64,000 nucleotides of DNA from CAWJLE01 sp963843645 (lineage in GTDB: Bacteria; Chloroflexota; Anaerolineae; DAOTYC01), in NCBI GenBank assembly GCA_963843645.1, contig CAWJLE010000003.1:1240001-1304000 (forward strand), written 5' to 3'. A program made the position numbers and the translations under genes. Shown piece after piece: positions 17,927 to 26,196 of this stretch (its first letter is position 1; each line of letters opens with the position of its first letter). A model generated the notes under the pieces. That model did not search any database and was not told the DNA's origin. It saw nothing but the letters and a program-made list of their open reading frames with translations.

Positions 17927-18754
17927 GTGGCCGAACACTCGACTTCTCCCGGAACTCTCGCAGGACAGGTGGCGGTGGTGACGGGCGCCGCACAGGGATT
18001 GGGCCTCGGCATCGCCACTGAGTTGGCCCGGCAGGGCGCCGTCGTCGTCCTGGCGGACCGAAAGCACGACGAAGCCGCGGCCGCAGCCGCCGAATTGGGC
18101 CGCCAGGGATTCACGGCGGCGGCCATTCGCCTGGACGTCACCGACAGTGCCGCTGTCACGGCCTCCTTCGCGGACGTCAAGAAGGTCCATGGGCGCCTGG
18201 ACATCCTGGTCAACAACGCGGGCGTCGGACAGAAGTTGACGCCCACGGTGCAGCTGAGCGACCAGGAATGGCGGCGCGTGATGGACGTCACTCTGAACGG
18301 GACGTTCTACTGTTGTCGGGCCGCCGGGGCCGTAATGGAGCAGCAGGAATCCGGCTGCATCGTCAACATCGCGTCGATCAACGGCCAGAATCCCGCCTCC
18401 TGGGTGGCCGCCTACAACGTCGCCAAGGCGGCCGTCATCAGCCTGACCAAGACCATGGCCATTGAATTGGCCGCATATGGAGTTCGCGTCAACGCAGTCG
18501 CTCCCGGCCCGGTGTACACCGAATTCAACAAGACGGTCATGGCTCAGCGCTGCCAGACCCTGGGCATCACCGAAGAGCAGATGGTCGAGCGGGTTCGCTC
18601 TTCTATCCCACTCGGGCGGTGGGGCGAACCGGAAGACATCGCGCGGAGCGTGGCGTTCCTCTGCAGTCCGGCTGCCGCATGGATCACCGGCGAGGTACTG
18701 AGAGTCAGCGGCGGCCTGGAAGGAGTGTCGGCGGCTCCGCCGAAGCGGAAATGA
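17927..18754 (+). CDS. Short-chain dehydrogenase/reductase
   Basis: A 275-residue classical SDR. The GTG start follows GAGGAGG. Motifs: TGAAQGLGLG cofactor loop, acidic VLADRK (NAD preference), NNAGVG, Ser in NIASING, YNVAK catalytic pair (Tyr-x-x-x-Lys), PGPVYTEF and a C-terminal WITGEVLRVSGG. First gene of a three-gene operon; its stop overlaps the next start as ATGA. It probably oxidises a hydroxyl group in the same catabolic route as the cyclase and aldolase that follow. Confidence 0.88.
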   Translation: MAEHSTSPGTLAGQVAVVTGAAQGLGLGIATELARQGAVVVLADRKHDEAAAAAAELGRQGFTAAAIRLDVTDSAAVTASFADVKKVHGRLDILVNNAGVGQKLTPTVQLSDQEWRRVMDVTLNGTFYCCRAAGAVMEQQESGCIVNIASINGQNPASWVAAYNVAKAAVISLTKTMAIELAAYGVRVNAVAPGPVYTEFNKTVMAQRCQTLGITEEQMVERVRSSIPLGRWGEPEDIARSVAFLCSPAAAWITGEVLRVSGGLEGVSAAPPKRK

Positions 18755-19422
18755 TGCGCTACATCGACGTGACGCGGCGCGTGGACCCTACGCTGATCTG
18801 CTGGCCCGGACATGCCCTGCCCGAGGCCGATTGGGGAAAGCGCATCCAACGCGGCGACCATTGCAACGCCTCATCGTGGCGACTCAGCGCGCACACCGGA
18901 ACGCACGCGGATGCTCCCCTGCATTTCGTCGAAGGCGGCCGGTCGATCGATCAGGTCCCGCTGGAGGTCTTCGTGGGGGACTGCATCGTGGTCGACGTCC
19001 GCTCGACGGAGGGCCAGGTTCTGGGTACCGCGATGGCCGCACGAGATCGAGGTCACAAACGGGTGCTGATCCGGACCGGCTTCCCGGAGCGAGCGGACGG
19101 GGGCGTCTATCCGCCGCACGGCCCACTGATGACGCCAGAGGCGGCCGCCATTTTGCTTGAGGGCGGGATGCAGTTGGTCGGGACGGATCGTCTTAGTGTG
19201 GACGTCTCTGGGGGCGGCGACTACCACCTTCACCACCTTCTGCTCGGCGCCGGGTGTGTCATTGTCGAAGGTCTCCTGCTGACTGACGTGGAGCCGGGGC
19301 CGTACCTGCTGTCCGCACTGCCCCTTCGCCTCGGCGGAGGAGAGGCCAGCCCAATTCGGGCCGTGCTCGCGTTCAACAGCCCACTTGTATCCCACAACCT
19401 GAAGGAGGATGAATCGCTGTGA
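18751..19422 (+). CDS. Cyclase-family hydrolase (kynurenine-formamidase-like)
   Basis: A 223-residue metal-dependent hydrolase. The metal-binding signature HTGTHADAPLHF (HxGTHxDxPxH) is intact, and PHGPLMTPEAAAILLE and GADRLS-like GTDRLSVDV segments fit the family, which opens amides or lactones such as formylkynurenine or isatin. Two in-frame ATGs (18751, 18754) overlap the SDR stop, and there is no separate ribosome binding site, so translation is coupled. Its own stop overlaps the next start (GTGA). Confidence 0.85.
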   Translation: MMRYIDVTRRVDPTLICWPGHALPEADWGKRIQRGDHCNASSWRLSAHTGTHADAPLHFVEGGRSIDQVPLEVFVGDCIVVDVRSTEGQVLGTAMAARDRGHKRVLIRTGFPERADGGVYPPHGPLMTPEAAAILLEGGMQLVGTDRLSVDVSGGGDYHLHHLLLGAGCVIVEGLLLTDVEPGPYLLSALPLRLGGGEASPIRAVLAFNSPLVSHNLKEDESL

Positions 19423-20210
19423 GGAAAAACAGATTGCGTGAACTGATTCAGACCGGCCAGCCCAGTCTGGGCACCCGGCTGTCGGTCTCGTGGCCCACCC
19501 TGGTCGAAGTCATCGGCTACACGCGCCAGTTCGACTACGTTGAGTTTCTGGCCGAATACGCGCCTTACGACCTGTACACTCTGGAGAACCTCGGCCGCGC
19601 CATGGAGCTCCAAAACCTGAGCGGCATGATCAAGATACAGCAGGAGGCCCGGGTGCATCTCGCCGTTCGGGCGGCAATGTCAGGCTTCCAGAACTTCCTC
19701 TTCTCCGACGTGCGCACCGTGGCCGACGTCGAAGAGTGCGTCAAGGCGGTCCGCGCCGAGTCGCCGGAGACCGGCGGCCTTCGCGGCGTGGCGCAGGGAC
19801 GCGACGTGGGCGTCGTGATGGAAGCCGGTTCGGCCGCCTTCGTCCAATCCACAGCGGACAACATCGTGGCCCTGATGATCGAGAAGAAACAGGCCGTCGA
19901 AAACCTCGAGGCGCTGCTGTCGGTGCCCGGCGTGGACATCGTTCAGTTCGGCCCGAGCGACTACTCGATGAGCCTTGGGATGGCCGGTCAGGGCCAGCAC
20001 CCCGCGGTCTGGGAAGCACAGGTGCACATGATCAAAACCGCCCAGAAGCTGGGCATCACCCCACGCGCCGAGCTCAAGACTCCAGCGGACGCCGAAAAGT
20101 TCTTGAATCTGGGGGTGCGGCACTTCTGCCTGGGCACAGATCACACCATCCTGTTCGGCTGGCTCGCCCAGAACGGCAAGGCTCTGCGCGATATGTTCAA
20201 GGGCGCCTGA
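19419..20210 (+). CDS. HpcH/HpaI-family aldolase
   Basis: A 263-residue class II (metal) aldolase-fold protein of the HpcH/HpaI/citrate-lyase-beta family. GTG start overlapping the cyclase stop, with GAAGGAGG upstream. The family core VPGVDIVQFGPSDYSMSLG carries the pyruvate/metal site, VEFLAEYAPYDLYTLENLGR fits the N-terminal strand, and LGVRHFCLGTDHTILFGWL ends the barrel. Such enzymes split 2-keto-4-hydroxy acids to pyruvate plus an aldehyde. It is likely the last step of the SDR-cyclase route; the substrate is unknown. Confidence 0.85.
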   Translation: MRKNRLRELIQTGQPSLGTRLSVSWPTLVEVIGYTRQFDYVEFLAEYAPYDLYTLENLGRAMELQNLSGMIKIQQEARVHLAVRAAMSGFQNFLFSDVRTVADVEECVKAVRAESPETGGLRGVAQGRDVGVVMEAGSAAFVQSTADNIVALMIEKKQAVENLEALLSVPGVDIVQFGPSDYSMSLGMAGQGQHPAVWEAQVHMIKTAQKLGITPRAELKTPADAEKFLNLGVRHFCLGTDHTILFGWLAQNGKALRDMFKGA

Positions 20211-20229
20211 CGCCCTGATCATGATTGAG

Positions 20230-20274
20230 GTGGCGCCGACCGTCGCCACCCTGGAGGGCGACGGTCGGCGCCAC
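20230..20274 (+). terminator. Strong hairpin after the aldolase gene
   Basis: A perfect 18-bp stem (20230-20247 with 20257-20274) around a 9-base loop, 20 bases after the aldolase stop. There is no T run, so it may act as a transcript-stabilising hairpin as well as a terminator. Confidence 0.6.
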
Positions 20275-20461
20275 GGGTTCCAGCCTCGCTGCTTCACAGC
20301 TTTCGCGCGCTTGACCCCAACGTATTCTGGACTACAATAGGGCGATCTCACGCGCCTTTTCAAACTAACGCCAGCCCATCACTTGCAGCGTCCGCAAGCT
20401 GTGGAGCGGGGCCGGGCCGACGCGTAGCTGCACCATTGCCGACAGCGCGACTGCTTCGTTT

Positions 20462-20490
20462 TTGACCATCACGGTCAACCCCGCGATAAA
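20462..20490 (+). promoter_or_regulatory. Promoter with overlapping palindrome upstream of the NMT1-type operon
   Basis: TTGACC (20462-20467), 17 bases, GATAAA (20485-20490). The -35 forms a palindrome TTGACC-ATCAC-GGTCAA (20462-20478) that could be an operator. Predicted transcription start is about 180 bases before the first gene. Confidence 0.45.
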
Positions 20491-20512
20491 TCTATCCCAA
20501 GGAGTTCTCTCT

Positions 20513-20651
20513 CTTGTGGGGGACTGACGCCCCCGCAAGCAAGAGATCGATAGCCTGTGCCATCCAGACGTGCGCGAGAGGAGGTATCGAAGGGAATCCA
20601 AAGGCCACTGCCCGCTGATCTGAATCTGATCCAAGATCCGAAGATTCGAGA
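20513..20651 (+). ncRNA. Structured 5' leader, possible cis-regulatory RNA
   Basis: The leader contains a 10-bp stem with one G-U pair (20513-20522 with 20530-20539), extended by TCTCT/AGAGA flanks, and a second imperfect hairpin near 20626-20651. It matches none of the riboswitch cores I know by eye (TPP, purine, SAM, THF). It may be an unrecognised riboswitch or just a structured leader. Confidence 0.3.
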
Positions 20652-20676
20652 CCCAAGAGGTTAAGGAGGGATCACC

Positions 20677-21777
20677 GTGCGTACATTGACCAAGGCGCTT
20701 CTGGGGGTAATGCTGCTGTCCGTATTGCTCGGCTTGTTCTCGATGCCGGCCATGGCACAAAGCCCCACCACAGCAATCATGACCTACGACGAAGCAACCC
20801 AGTGCCTGGCTCAGCAGTTCCCAGTGGAGAAGTATGCGACGAACGACTACATTCCTGCCGACGATTGGAAGCCGGGCACGTACACCACGTTGAAACACCT
20901 TAAGGTGGGCGGCCCCTGGATCTCCAACGACGAACGGGCCCAGGAATACATCGCAATCGAGCAGGGCTACTTCAAGCAGGCCGGCCTGGACGTCGAGCTC
21001 GTTCCTGGCGGCCCCGGCATCGATCACCTGACCACCCTGGCAGGCGGCGCAGTCGACGTGGCCATTTCTTCGGGAGCCAAGTACGTCCCCAAAGCAATCA
21101 CCAGCCCGACGCCTCTCGACGTCATGGCGGTGGGGACTCTGTTGAAGGGCATGCCGCTGGGTTTTCTCGCTGTCGATGAGAAGTATCTCGATCGCAAGCT
21201 GACCCCGGCCGATCTGAAAGGAACTGTCATCGCCATTCAGCCTGGGGCGGACGATTACGTGTATGCCTTCGCGGACAAGAACGGCGTGCCGCGAGACTCG
21301 TATTCGCTCATCGATGGTGGGTTCACCCCCGACTCGATTCTGGTTGGAAAGGCCCAGTTCTATTCGGCCTGGATCATGAATCAGCCCAGAGTTCTCGATC
21401 AGATGGGCAAGAAATGGAACTTCATGTACTTCAGCGAGTACGCCTACAATGAGTTCAGTGACGTGGTCTGCGTTCGACGCGACACGCTGGAGACCGCCGA
21501 TGGACAGGACTGGGTGCGCCGGTACCTCTGGGCGCTGAAGCAGAGCTCGCAGTTCTTGCTCGACAATCCGGAGAAGGCCGCAGAGATCACGCTCAAGTAC
21601 GTCGACCCGGAACTGCAACTGACCAAAGAACAGGTGATGTGGCGCTTCGACCACCAGAAAGAGCTCGTAACGGGCAACGACACCAACGGCTTGCTCTACA
21701 TGGACCCGAAGTACTGGGAAGGTATGACGGCAACGCTGCTGGAATACGGCCAGATGCCCCTGCAGTGCAACAAGTGA
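20677..21777 (+). CDS. ABC transporter substrate-binding protein, NMT1/THI5-SsuA type
   Basis: A 366-residue secreted binding protein. GTG start after AAGGAGGG. The signal peptide (about 1-27) ends AMAQ. Motifs of the NMT1/THI5-like fold: QEYIAIEQGYFKQAGLDVEL, PGGPGIDHLTTLAGGAVDVAI, LTPADLKGTVIAIQPGADDY. Relatives bind pyrimidine (HMP) precursors, riboflavin, taurine, nitrate or sulfonates. The downstream ATPase and permease complete the importer, and the two nucleoside-phosphorylase-fold proteins suggest a nucleoside- or base-like ligand, which is an inference. Confidence 0.87.
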   Translation: MRTLTKALLGVMLLSVLLGLFSMPAMAQSPTTAIMTYDEATQCLAQQFPVEKYATNDYIPADDWKPGTYTTLKHLKVGGPWISNDERAQEYIAIEQGYFKQAGLDVELVPGGPGIDHLTTLAGGAVDVAISSGAKYVPKAITSPTPLDVMAVGTLLKGMPLGFLAVDEKYLDRKLTPADLKGTVIAIQPGADDYVYAFADKNGVPRDSYSLIDGGFTPDSILVGKAQFYSAWIMNQPRVLDQMGKKWNFMYFSEYAYNEFSDVVCVRRDTLETADGQDWVRRYLWALKQSSQFLLDNPEKAAEITLKYVDPELQLTKEQVMWRFDHQKELVTGNDTNGLLYMDPKYWEGMTATLLEYGQMPLQCNK

Positions 21778-21836
21778 TTCAGGGACTCGCCGCGATTGCT
21801 CGCGTCGGCCGGTAATCAGGTGTCCGAGGAGGGCTC

Positions 21837-22598
21837 ATGTCCGCCACAATCGAGATTGTCCGAGTGTCGAAACGGTTCGGCCCGCAGCAGGTTCTGGATG
21901 ACGCCAGTCTGCAAGTGCAAGACGGCGAATTCGTCTCCCTCGTTGGGCCGTCCGGTTGTGGCAAGACGACTCTGCTGCGGATGATCGCCGGCCTGGAAGT
22001 ACCGACCTCCGGAAACGTGCTGGTCAACGGGGACCAGCCTTCCTCAGCGTGCCGGCTCCACGAGGTCGGCGTCGCCTTTCAGACCCCGGCTCTCGTGCCC
22101 TCGCTGAGCGCGTTGGACAACGTCTGCCTCACCCTGGACATCATCGGCAAGACGAACAACTGCCTCGATCCGCAGGCACTGCTGGAGCAGTTCGGGCTGG
22201 GTGAGTTCATGCACCACTATCCGCACCAGCTTTCGGGCGGGATGAGGCAGCGAGTCAATATCGCAAGCGCCATGGTTCACCGGCCGTCGGTGCTGTTGCT
22301 GGACGAGCCTTTCGGCGCGCTCGACGAGATCACCCGCGAGTTGATGGGGGAATGGCTCGCGGACGTCCTGGGGCACACCCGGCAGACTGTAGTCTTCGTG
22401 ACCCACGACGTGGAAGAAGCGACCCTGCTCTCAGATCGCGTGATCGTGATGTCGCCCCGGCCTGGCCGGATCTGTGAGCAGCTCGACATCCGGCTGCCCA
22501 AGCCGCGGACCAGGAAACTGCGGACGACTGACGAATTCGTGCGGCTCGTCTTCGAGGCTCGCGGGACCCTCAACCGGGTCATCGGAGGTGAGCAATGA
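21837..22598 (+). CDS. ABC transporter ATP-binding protein, SsuB/TauB/ThiZ type
   Basis: A 253-residue single ABC cassette. ATG after GAGGAGGG. Walker A GPSGCGKTT, Q-loop VAFQTPALVPSLSALDNV, signature LSGGMRQRV, Walker B VLLLDEPFGALDE, switch VTHDVEEA. It energises the NMT1-type importer, and its last bases overlap the permease start (ATGA at 22595). Confidence 0.92.
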   Translation: MSATIEIVRVSKRFGPQQVLDDASLQVQDGEFVSLVGPSGCGKTTLLRMIAGLEVPTSGNVLVNGDQPSSACRLHEVGVAFQTPALVPSLSALDNVCLTLDIIGKTNNCLDPQALLEQFGLGEFMHHYPHQLSGGMRQRVNIASAMVHRPSVLLLDEPFGALDEITRELMGEWLADVLGHTRQTVVFVTHDVEEATLLSDRVIVMSPRPGRICEQLDIRLPKPRTRKLRTTDEFVRLVFEARGTLNRVIGGEQ

Positions 22599-23374
22599 CC
22601 GGCCTCAAGCAGAGACTGCCCAGCCTGGGCGAGCCCGCCAGGTACGTCTTGATGCTCGTCTCGATCCCGGTGGCGTGGTGGCTGCTGGTGGCGGCGACTC
22701 ACGTTCCGTCTTTCCTGGTACCACCGCCCGACCTCGTCGGCAAAGTCCTGTGGGTCGAGCGAAGTTCCCTTCTCTACCATACCGGCGTTACTCTGGCGGA
22801 GGCCATGACCGGCTACGCGGTCGCCAATGTCCTGGCGATCGGTCTGGCCATTCTCTTCCTGTATTTCCCCTGGACCGAGCAGTTTGCCACACCCTACATG
22901 GTGATGCTGAAGAATATCCCCTTTGTAACGGTCGCGGCATTGCTCATCATCACGCTGGGAACCACCCCGGCGCCAAAGGTCATCATCGTCGTTCTGGTAA
23001 GCTTCTTCCCCATACTGGCGAACGTCGTCAGAGGGTTGAGGTCGGTCGAACCGGTGCTGCTGGATCGCATGAAGACCTTGAATGCGAGCCAATGGCAAAT
23101 CTTCACGAAAGTCAGGTGGCCGGCCGCGCTGCCATACTACGTGGCGGCGCATGAGATCTCGTTCACGGGCAGCATCATCGGCGCCGTGGTGGCAGAATGG
23201 ATGTTCGCCCGGCAGGGGCTGGGGTACCTGATTACGACCTCCCTGACCCAATATCGAGCCGATCGTCTGTATGCGGTGACCTTAATCAATCTGGTGCTCT
23301 CCTTGGGCGCCTATTTCCTGGTCCGGATTCTGGACAATTGGCTGTTTCGCTGGAAGCGGGACATGCCCTCTTAG
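22595..23374 (+). CDS. ABC transporter permease, SsuC/ThiX type
   Basis: A 259-residue membrane protein with about six hydrophobic helices. Family hallmarks: FLVPPPDLVGKVLW at the start of the core, and the cytoplasmic EAA-like loop LDRMKTLNASQWQIFTKVRW preceding PAALPYYVAAHEISFTGSII. Translationally coupled to the ATPase gene (ATGA). It forms the channel of the importer. Confidence 0.9.
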   Translation: MTGLKQRLPSLGEPARYVLMLVSIPVAWWLLVAATHVPSFLVPPPDLVGKVLWVERSSLLYHTGVTLAEAMTGYAVANVLAIGLAILFLYFPWTEQFATPYMVMLKNIPFVTVAALLIITLGTTPAPKVIIVVLVSFFPILANVVRGLRSVEPVLLDRMKTLNASQWQIFTKVRWPAALPYYVAAHEISFTGSIIGAVVAEWMFARQGLGYLITTSLTQYRADRLYAVTLINLVLSLGAYFLVRILDNWLFRWKRDMPS

Positions 23375-23414
23375 ACAGGTCAGACAACGATCAGACAAAG
23401 AAAGGAGACGGCGG

Positions 23415-24392
23415 GTGCGAGACGTACCCTACACTGGACCGCACGCTGAGTTCGCAACCTTGACTGGCAGCCCCCTTTGGGGCTGGTCCATCTCCGAGAT
23501 CACTCAAAGGACTGAGGCCTTCGGGTGGACATTGCTGGACGAGTCGCGCCCGGAGACCCCTTATGGGCTCGGGCCGCTGGTCCAATCTTACCGGACGCGC
23601 AACGGCCGGACCATCATTCGCGTTCCCACCTATGGCTGGACGGCGAACAAAGACTGGTGGCAGCACCGCGATAACGAGCGCACGTGGTGGGTGCTCTGGC
23701 AAGCCGGAGTTAGAGTCCTCCTCGTCGGCGGCACGTGCGGCGTCGCCGACTGGCGAATTGGTGAAGATCGAGTTCTGCCGGGAGATGTCGTCCTGCCGTG
23801 GAGCTTCGAGACCCATCTTCTGGAACATCGCGGCTTGCCCGGCACGCCCCACGAGGCTCCCTGGCCGGAGTACGATCTGCTCTTGAACGAGCCCTTTTGC
23901 CCCGAGTTGAGAGCCATGCTCGTCACCGAGCTTGCACCTTTCGTGGAGCTTGGCAAGATCAGGAAGCTTCACACTCCAGCGGACGTGAGGGCGGCTCTGG
24001 TCGCGCCGGCCACGATCACCTACGAAACTGACTACGACATCGAAACACGTATGGCTCTAAGTTATGTCATGTCTCAGCGCCGGCCCGACAAACCGCCCTG
24101 GATCACCCTCCACGGAGACTGCATCAACCCCATCTTGGCGCGCTCACTGGGCATCCATCTGGCCTACTACCAGTGTGTGTCGAACTTCGCCCAGGGAACG
24201 TCGGACGAAAGCATCACGCAGAGTGTGTACGAGCTTTACACCCAGGTCCTGCCGGACGTCGCACTGAACATGGAATGCTCCTTTTTGGAGCGAAGCCGGA
24301 TTCCTACCGGGGACGCCTGCGCCTGCGGAACCAGCAAGGTTCTGGCGCCACCGGCATTCAGCCAATCAATGTGCCAGGCCGTGGACGAGTGA
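23415..24392 (+). CDS. Diverged nucleoside-phosphorylase-fold protein, copy A
   Basis: A 325-residue protein, GTG start after AAAGGAG. VLLVGGTCGVADWRIGEDRV, LPGDVVLPWSFETHLLEH and LNEPFCPELRAMLV follow the order of the MTA/purine nucleoside phosphorylase core (phosphate-loop 'AVGSL', 'kPGDlVvPDQ', 'PfCpeLR'). The N-terminal GGSG loop and the RHG phosphate-binding motif are missing, and the usual EGP.F.T.aE segment is replaced by a unique CINPILARSLGIHLAYYQCV region. I therefore doubt ordinary phosphorolysis. It sits 14 bases before a second member of the family and may form a heteromer with it. Confidence 0.65.
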   Translation: MRDVPYTGPHAEFATLTGSPLWGWSISEITQRTEAFGWTLLDESRPETPYGLGPLVQSYRTRNGRTIIRVPTYGWTANKDWWQHRDNERTWWVLWQAGVRVLLVGGTCGVADWRIGEDRVLPGDVVLPWSFETHLLEHRGLPGTPHEAPWPEYDLLLNEPFCPELRAMLVTELAPFVELGKIRKLHTPADVRAALVAPATITYETDYDIETRMALSYVMSQRRPDKPPWITLHGDCINPILARSLGIHLAYYQCVSNFAQGTSDESITQSVYELYTQVLPDVALNMECSFLERSRIPTGDACACGTSKVLAPPAFSQSMCQAVDE

Positions 24393-24406
24393 TCAAGGAG
24401 AGAGAA

Positions 24407-25381
24407 ATGAGCCTGTATGACAAAGTCGTCGGGATTGAGGAAGTTCGCCAGGTAGTACGGAGCAATTTCGGCACCGAGAAGGTGAAGGTCGCCTCCATCG
24501 GCGGATCGGGCACATGGTCCATCAGATTTCCGGAAGACGTCCCCGGAACCAATGTCCGCGTCGTGTTCCATGCCCCGGTGCAGGTGGCGCCGGATTTCAA
24601 GCCGATTCCGGCCGTTCGAATCCTCGCGCTCAGCACGCCCGATGGGCGGGAGCATCCGATCATTCGGGTCTCGTACCACGGCTGGCGGTTCGCCGGTGGG
24701 CGCCCCGACGAGAGCAACAGCGTGCCGGTCTTCTTGCTGCTGCACGAGTTCGGCGTCGAACGAGTGATGGTGGATGCCAGCGTCGGCGCCATCGGCAATT
24801 GTGATCCCTGGGATCTCGTCCTCATCGACGACCTGTACGCGAGCGACCGGGCCAGGATCACGCGTATGGTCAACCGTTACGCCGCCCGCGTCGGCCGGAA
24901 CCTGTGGGTGCGCATGTGGCAGGTCTTCTGCCCCGAGTGCCGTGCGATCCTCAAGGGTGTGGTCGAAGAAGCTCTCGCAGAGGGAAATCCATACTTTAGC
25001 CCGTTCCGCAAACTGGTCGACCACGGCATTTACGTAAACAAGCCGCTGGGAGCCTTCGAGACTGCGACGGAGATCAGCATTCTAAAGCAACAAGGTGCCA
25101 CGATCGTGGGCCAATCGAGCGGCATCGAGTCGATGCTGTCTCGCGTGTCCGGAATGTGCTTCACCGGCCTGTACATACCCGTCAACTACGCCGAAGGGCT
25201 GGAAGCGGCGGGTTGGACACCTGACATGTCGATGCGGGAAATCTATCAGCGAATCGGCCTGCCGATGGGTCTCCTGGTGGTGCGGGCACTGACGGCTCTG
25301 GCTGCCGCGGAGAGAACGTGCCAGTGCCGCGAGCTGTCGGATTCCACCGACTTGCAGGTCTTCCCGGTCAGGGACGCATAG
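24407..25381 (+). CDS. Nucleoside-phosphorylase (MTAP/PNP)-family protein, copy B
   Basis: A 324-residue protein, ATG after CAAGGAGAG. It keeps more of the MTAP/PNP pattern than its neighbour: VKVASIGGSGTW (GGSG phosphate loop), YHGWR (cf. RHG), MVDASVGAIGNCDPWDLVLI, PECRAILKGVVEEA, GIYVNKPLGAFETATEISIL and YIPVNYAEGL (cf. VTDYD/VTNxA base-binding region). The family splits N-glycosidic bonds with phosphate. Two adjacent diverged copies after an importer suggest uptake and cleavage of a nucleoside-like compound. About 40 C-terminal residues are extra. Confidence 0.72.
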   Translation: MSLYDKVVGIEEVRQVVRSNFGTEKVKVASIGGSGTWSIRFPEDVPGTNVRVVFHAPVQVAPDFKPIPAVRILALSTPDGREHPIIRVSYHGWRFAGGRPDESNSVPVFLLLHEFGVERVMVDASVGAIGNCDPWDLVLIDDLYASDRARITRMVNRYAARVGRNLWVRMWQVFCPECRAILKGVVEEALAEGNPYFSPFRKLVDHGIYVNKPLGAFETATEISILKQQGATIVGQSSGIESMLSRVSGMCFTGLYIPVNYAEGLEAAGWTPDMSMREIYQRIGLPMGLLVVRALTALAAAERTCQCRELSDSTDLQVFPVRDA

Positions 25382-25476
25382 GAGCAAATCTGGTCCGCAC
25401 GGCGGCCGAAGGCCCGCACGCCCGGTCATCGACCTTCGGCCGCCCTTCAGTTCGTCCACACGTGAGGAGGCGCAAC

Positions 25477-25822
25477 GTGAAAGAACTCGATGCCGACCGC
25501 TATCAGGCGATCGTCCGAAAAGACGGAGAAGTGATTTACGAGTTGCCCAGTTCTCAGAATGATCCCTTCAGCCTCGCCGTCGCCGACATCACAGCCAGCG
25601 AAAGGCACTATCATCGCCGAAATCACAGAAACGTACGTCGTCCTGGAAGGAACCGCCGAAATCCTCATCGGCGACGACCCGCCAAAGACGATCGAACCGG
25701 GGGACGCGATCACCATCCGTCCCGGAACGGCGCATTACGTCCGCGCGACTGCGGACCAACCGGTCAGAATTCTGGCCGTTTCGGTCCCCGCCTGGACCGA
25801 AGCAGATCACTATCCGGCCTGA
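25477..25822 (+). CDS. Small cupin protein, one frameshift
   Basis: About 114 residues after correction. GTG start after GAGGAGG. N-terminal frame KELDADRYQAIVRKDGEVIY ends at ERHYHRR. One extra A in the AAA run at 25620-25622 breaks the frame, and the continuation ITETYVVLEGTAEILIGDD, IEPGDAITIRPGTAHYVRA is a classical cupin barrel. Metal ligands are plausible (HYH and the later GTAHY). Cupins bind sugars or act as isomerases or dioxygenases. Last gene of the transporter/phosphorylase operon; its exact reaction is unknown. Confidence 0.8.
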
Positions 25823-26196
25823 TGATCGAAGCGAGGAACGGCGGGCGCGACTCGCAGTCTCAGGCGAGCAGTTCCCAGACGCCGCCGCACTACCGGTGGA
25901 CTGTAGCGAGTGTTCGAGGCGCCAATCGCCCGGCGGTCCCGGCCTCGCCGGAGCACTCGCTTCAGATTGTGCAGCCGGACACAGCCCCGTTTTGACGTGA
26001 CTCCGCGCGCGTGTTACAATTCGAGCAGTTCGTGCCCCAATTCCAGGTATACAGGCAAATAGCCCCATTCAACTCGAATCGGGTGCTGCGCATTCGACAG
26101 CGCGGCTCGGCGTTCAGCGAGAATGTGGCAGGTCCCAACGGCGTCGGGGCACGACTCGGCGTTTACGTCGACTCCTGAGCGCGGGAGCAAAGCACG
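25823..26196. other. Intergenic region without recognised gene
   Basis: About 370 bases between the cupin and the NarX-like kinase. No protein-like frame with a ribosome binding site was found, and no clear hairpin or promoter pair was identified. Confidence 0.4.

Noticed and set aside
20365..21654. Minus-strand open frame of 429 codons opposite the NMT1-type binding protein
   Set aside because: Antisense shadow of a clear secreted binding protein gene; no family features and no ribosome binding site.
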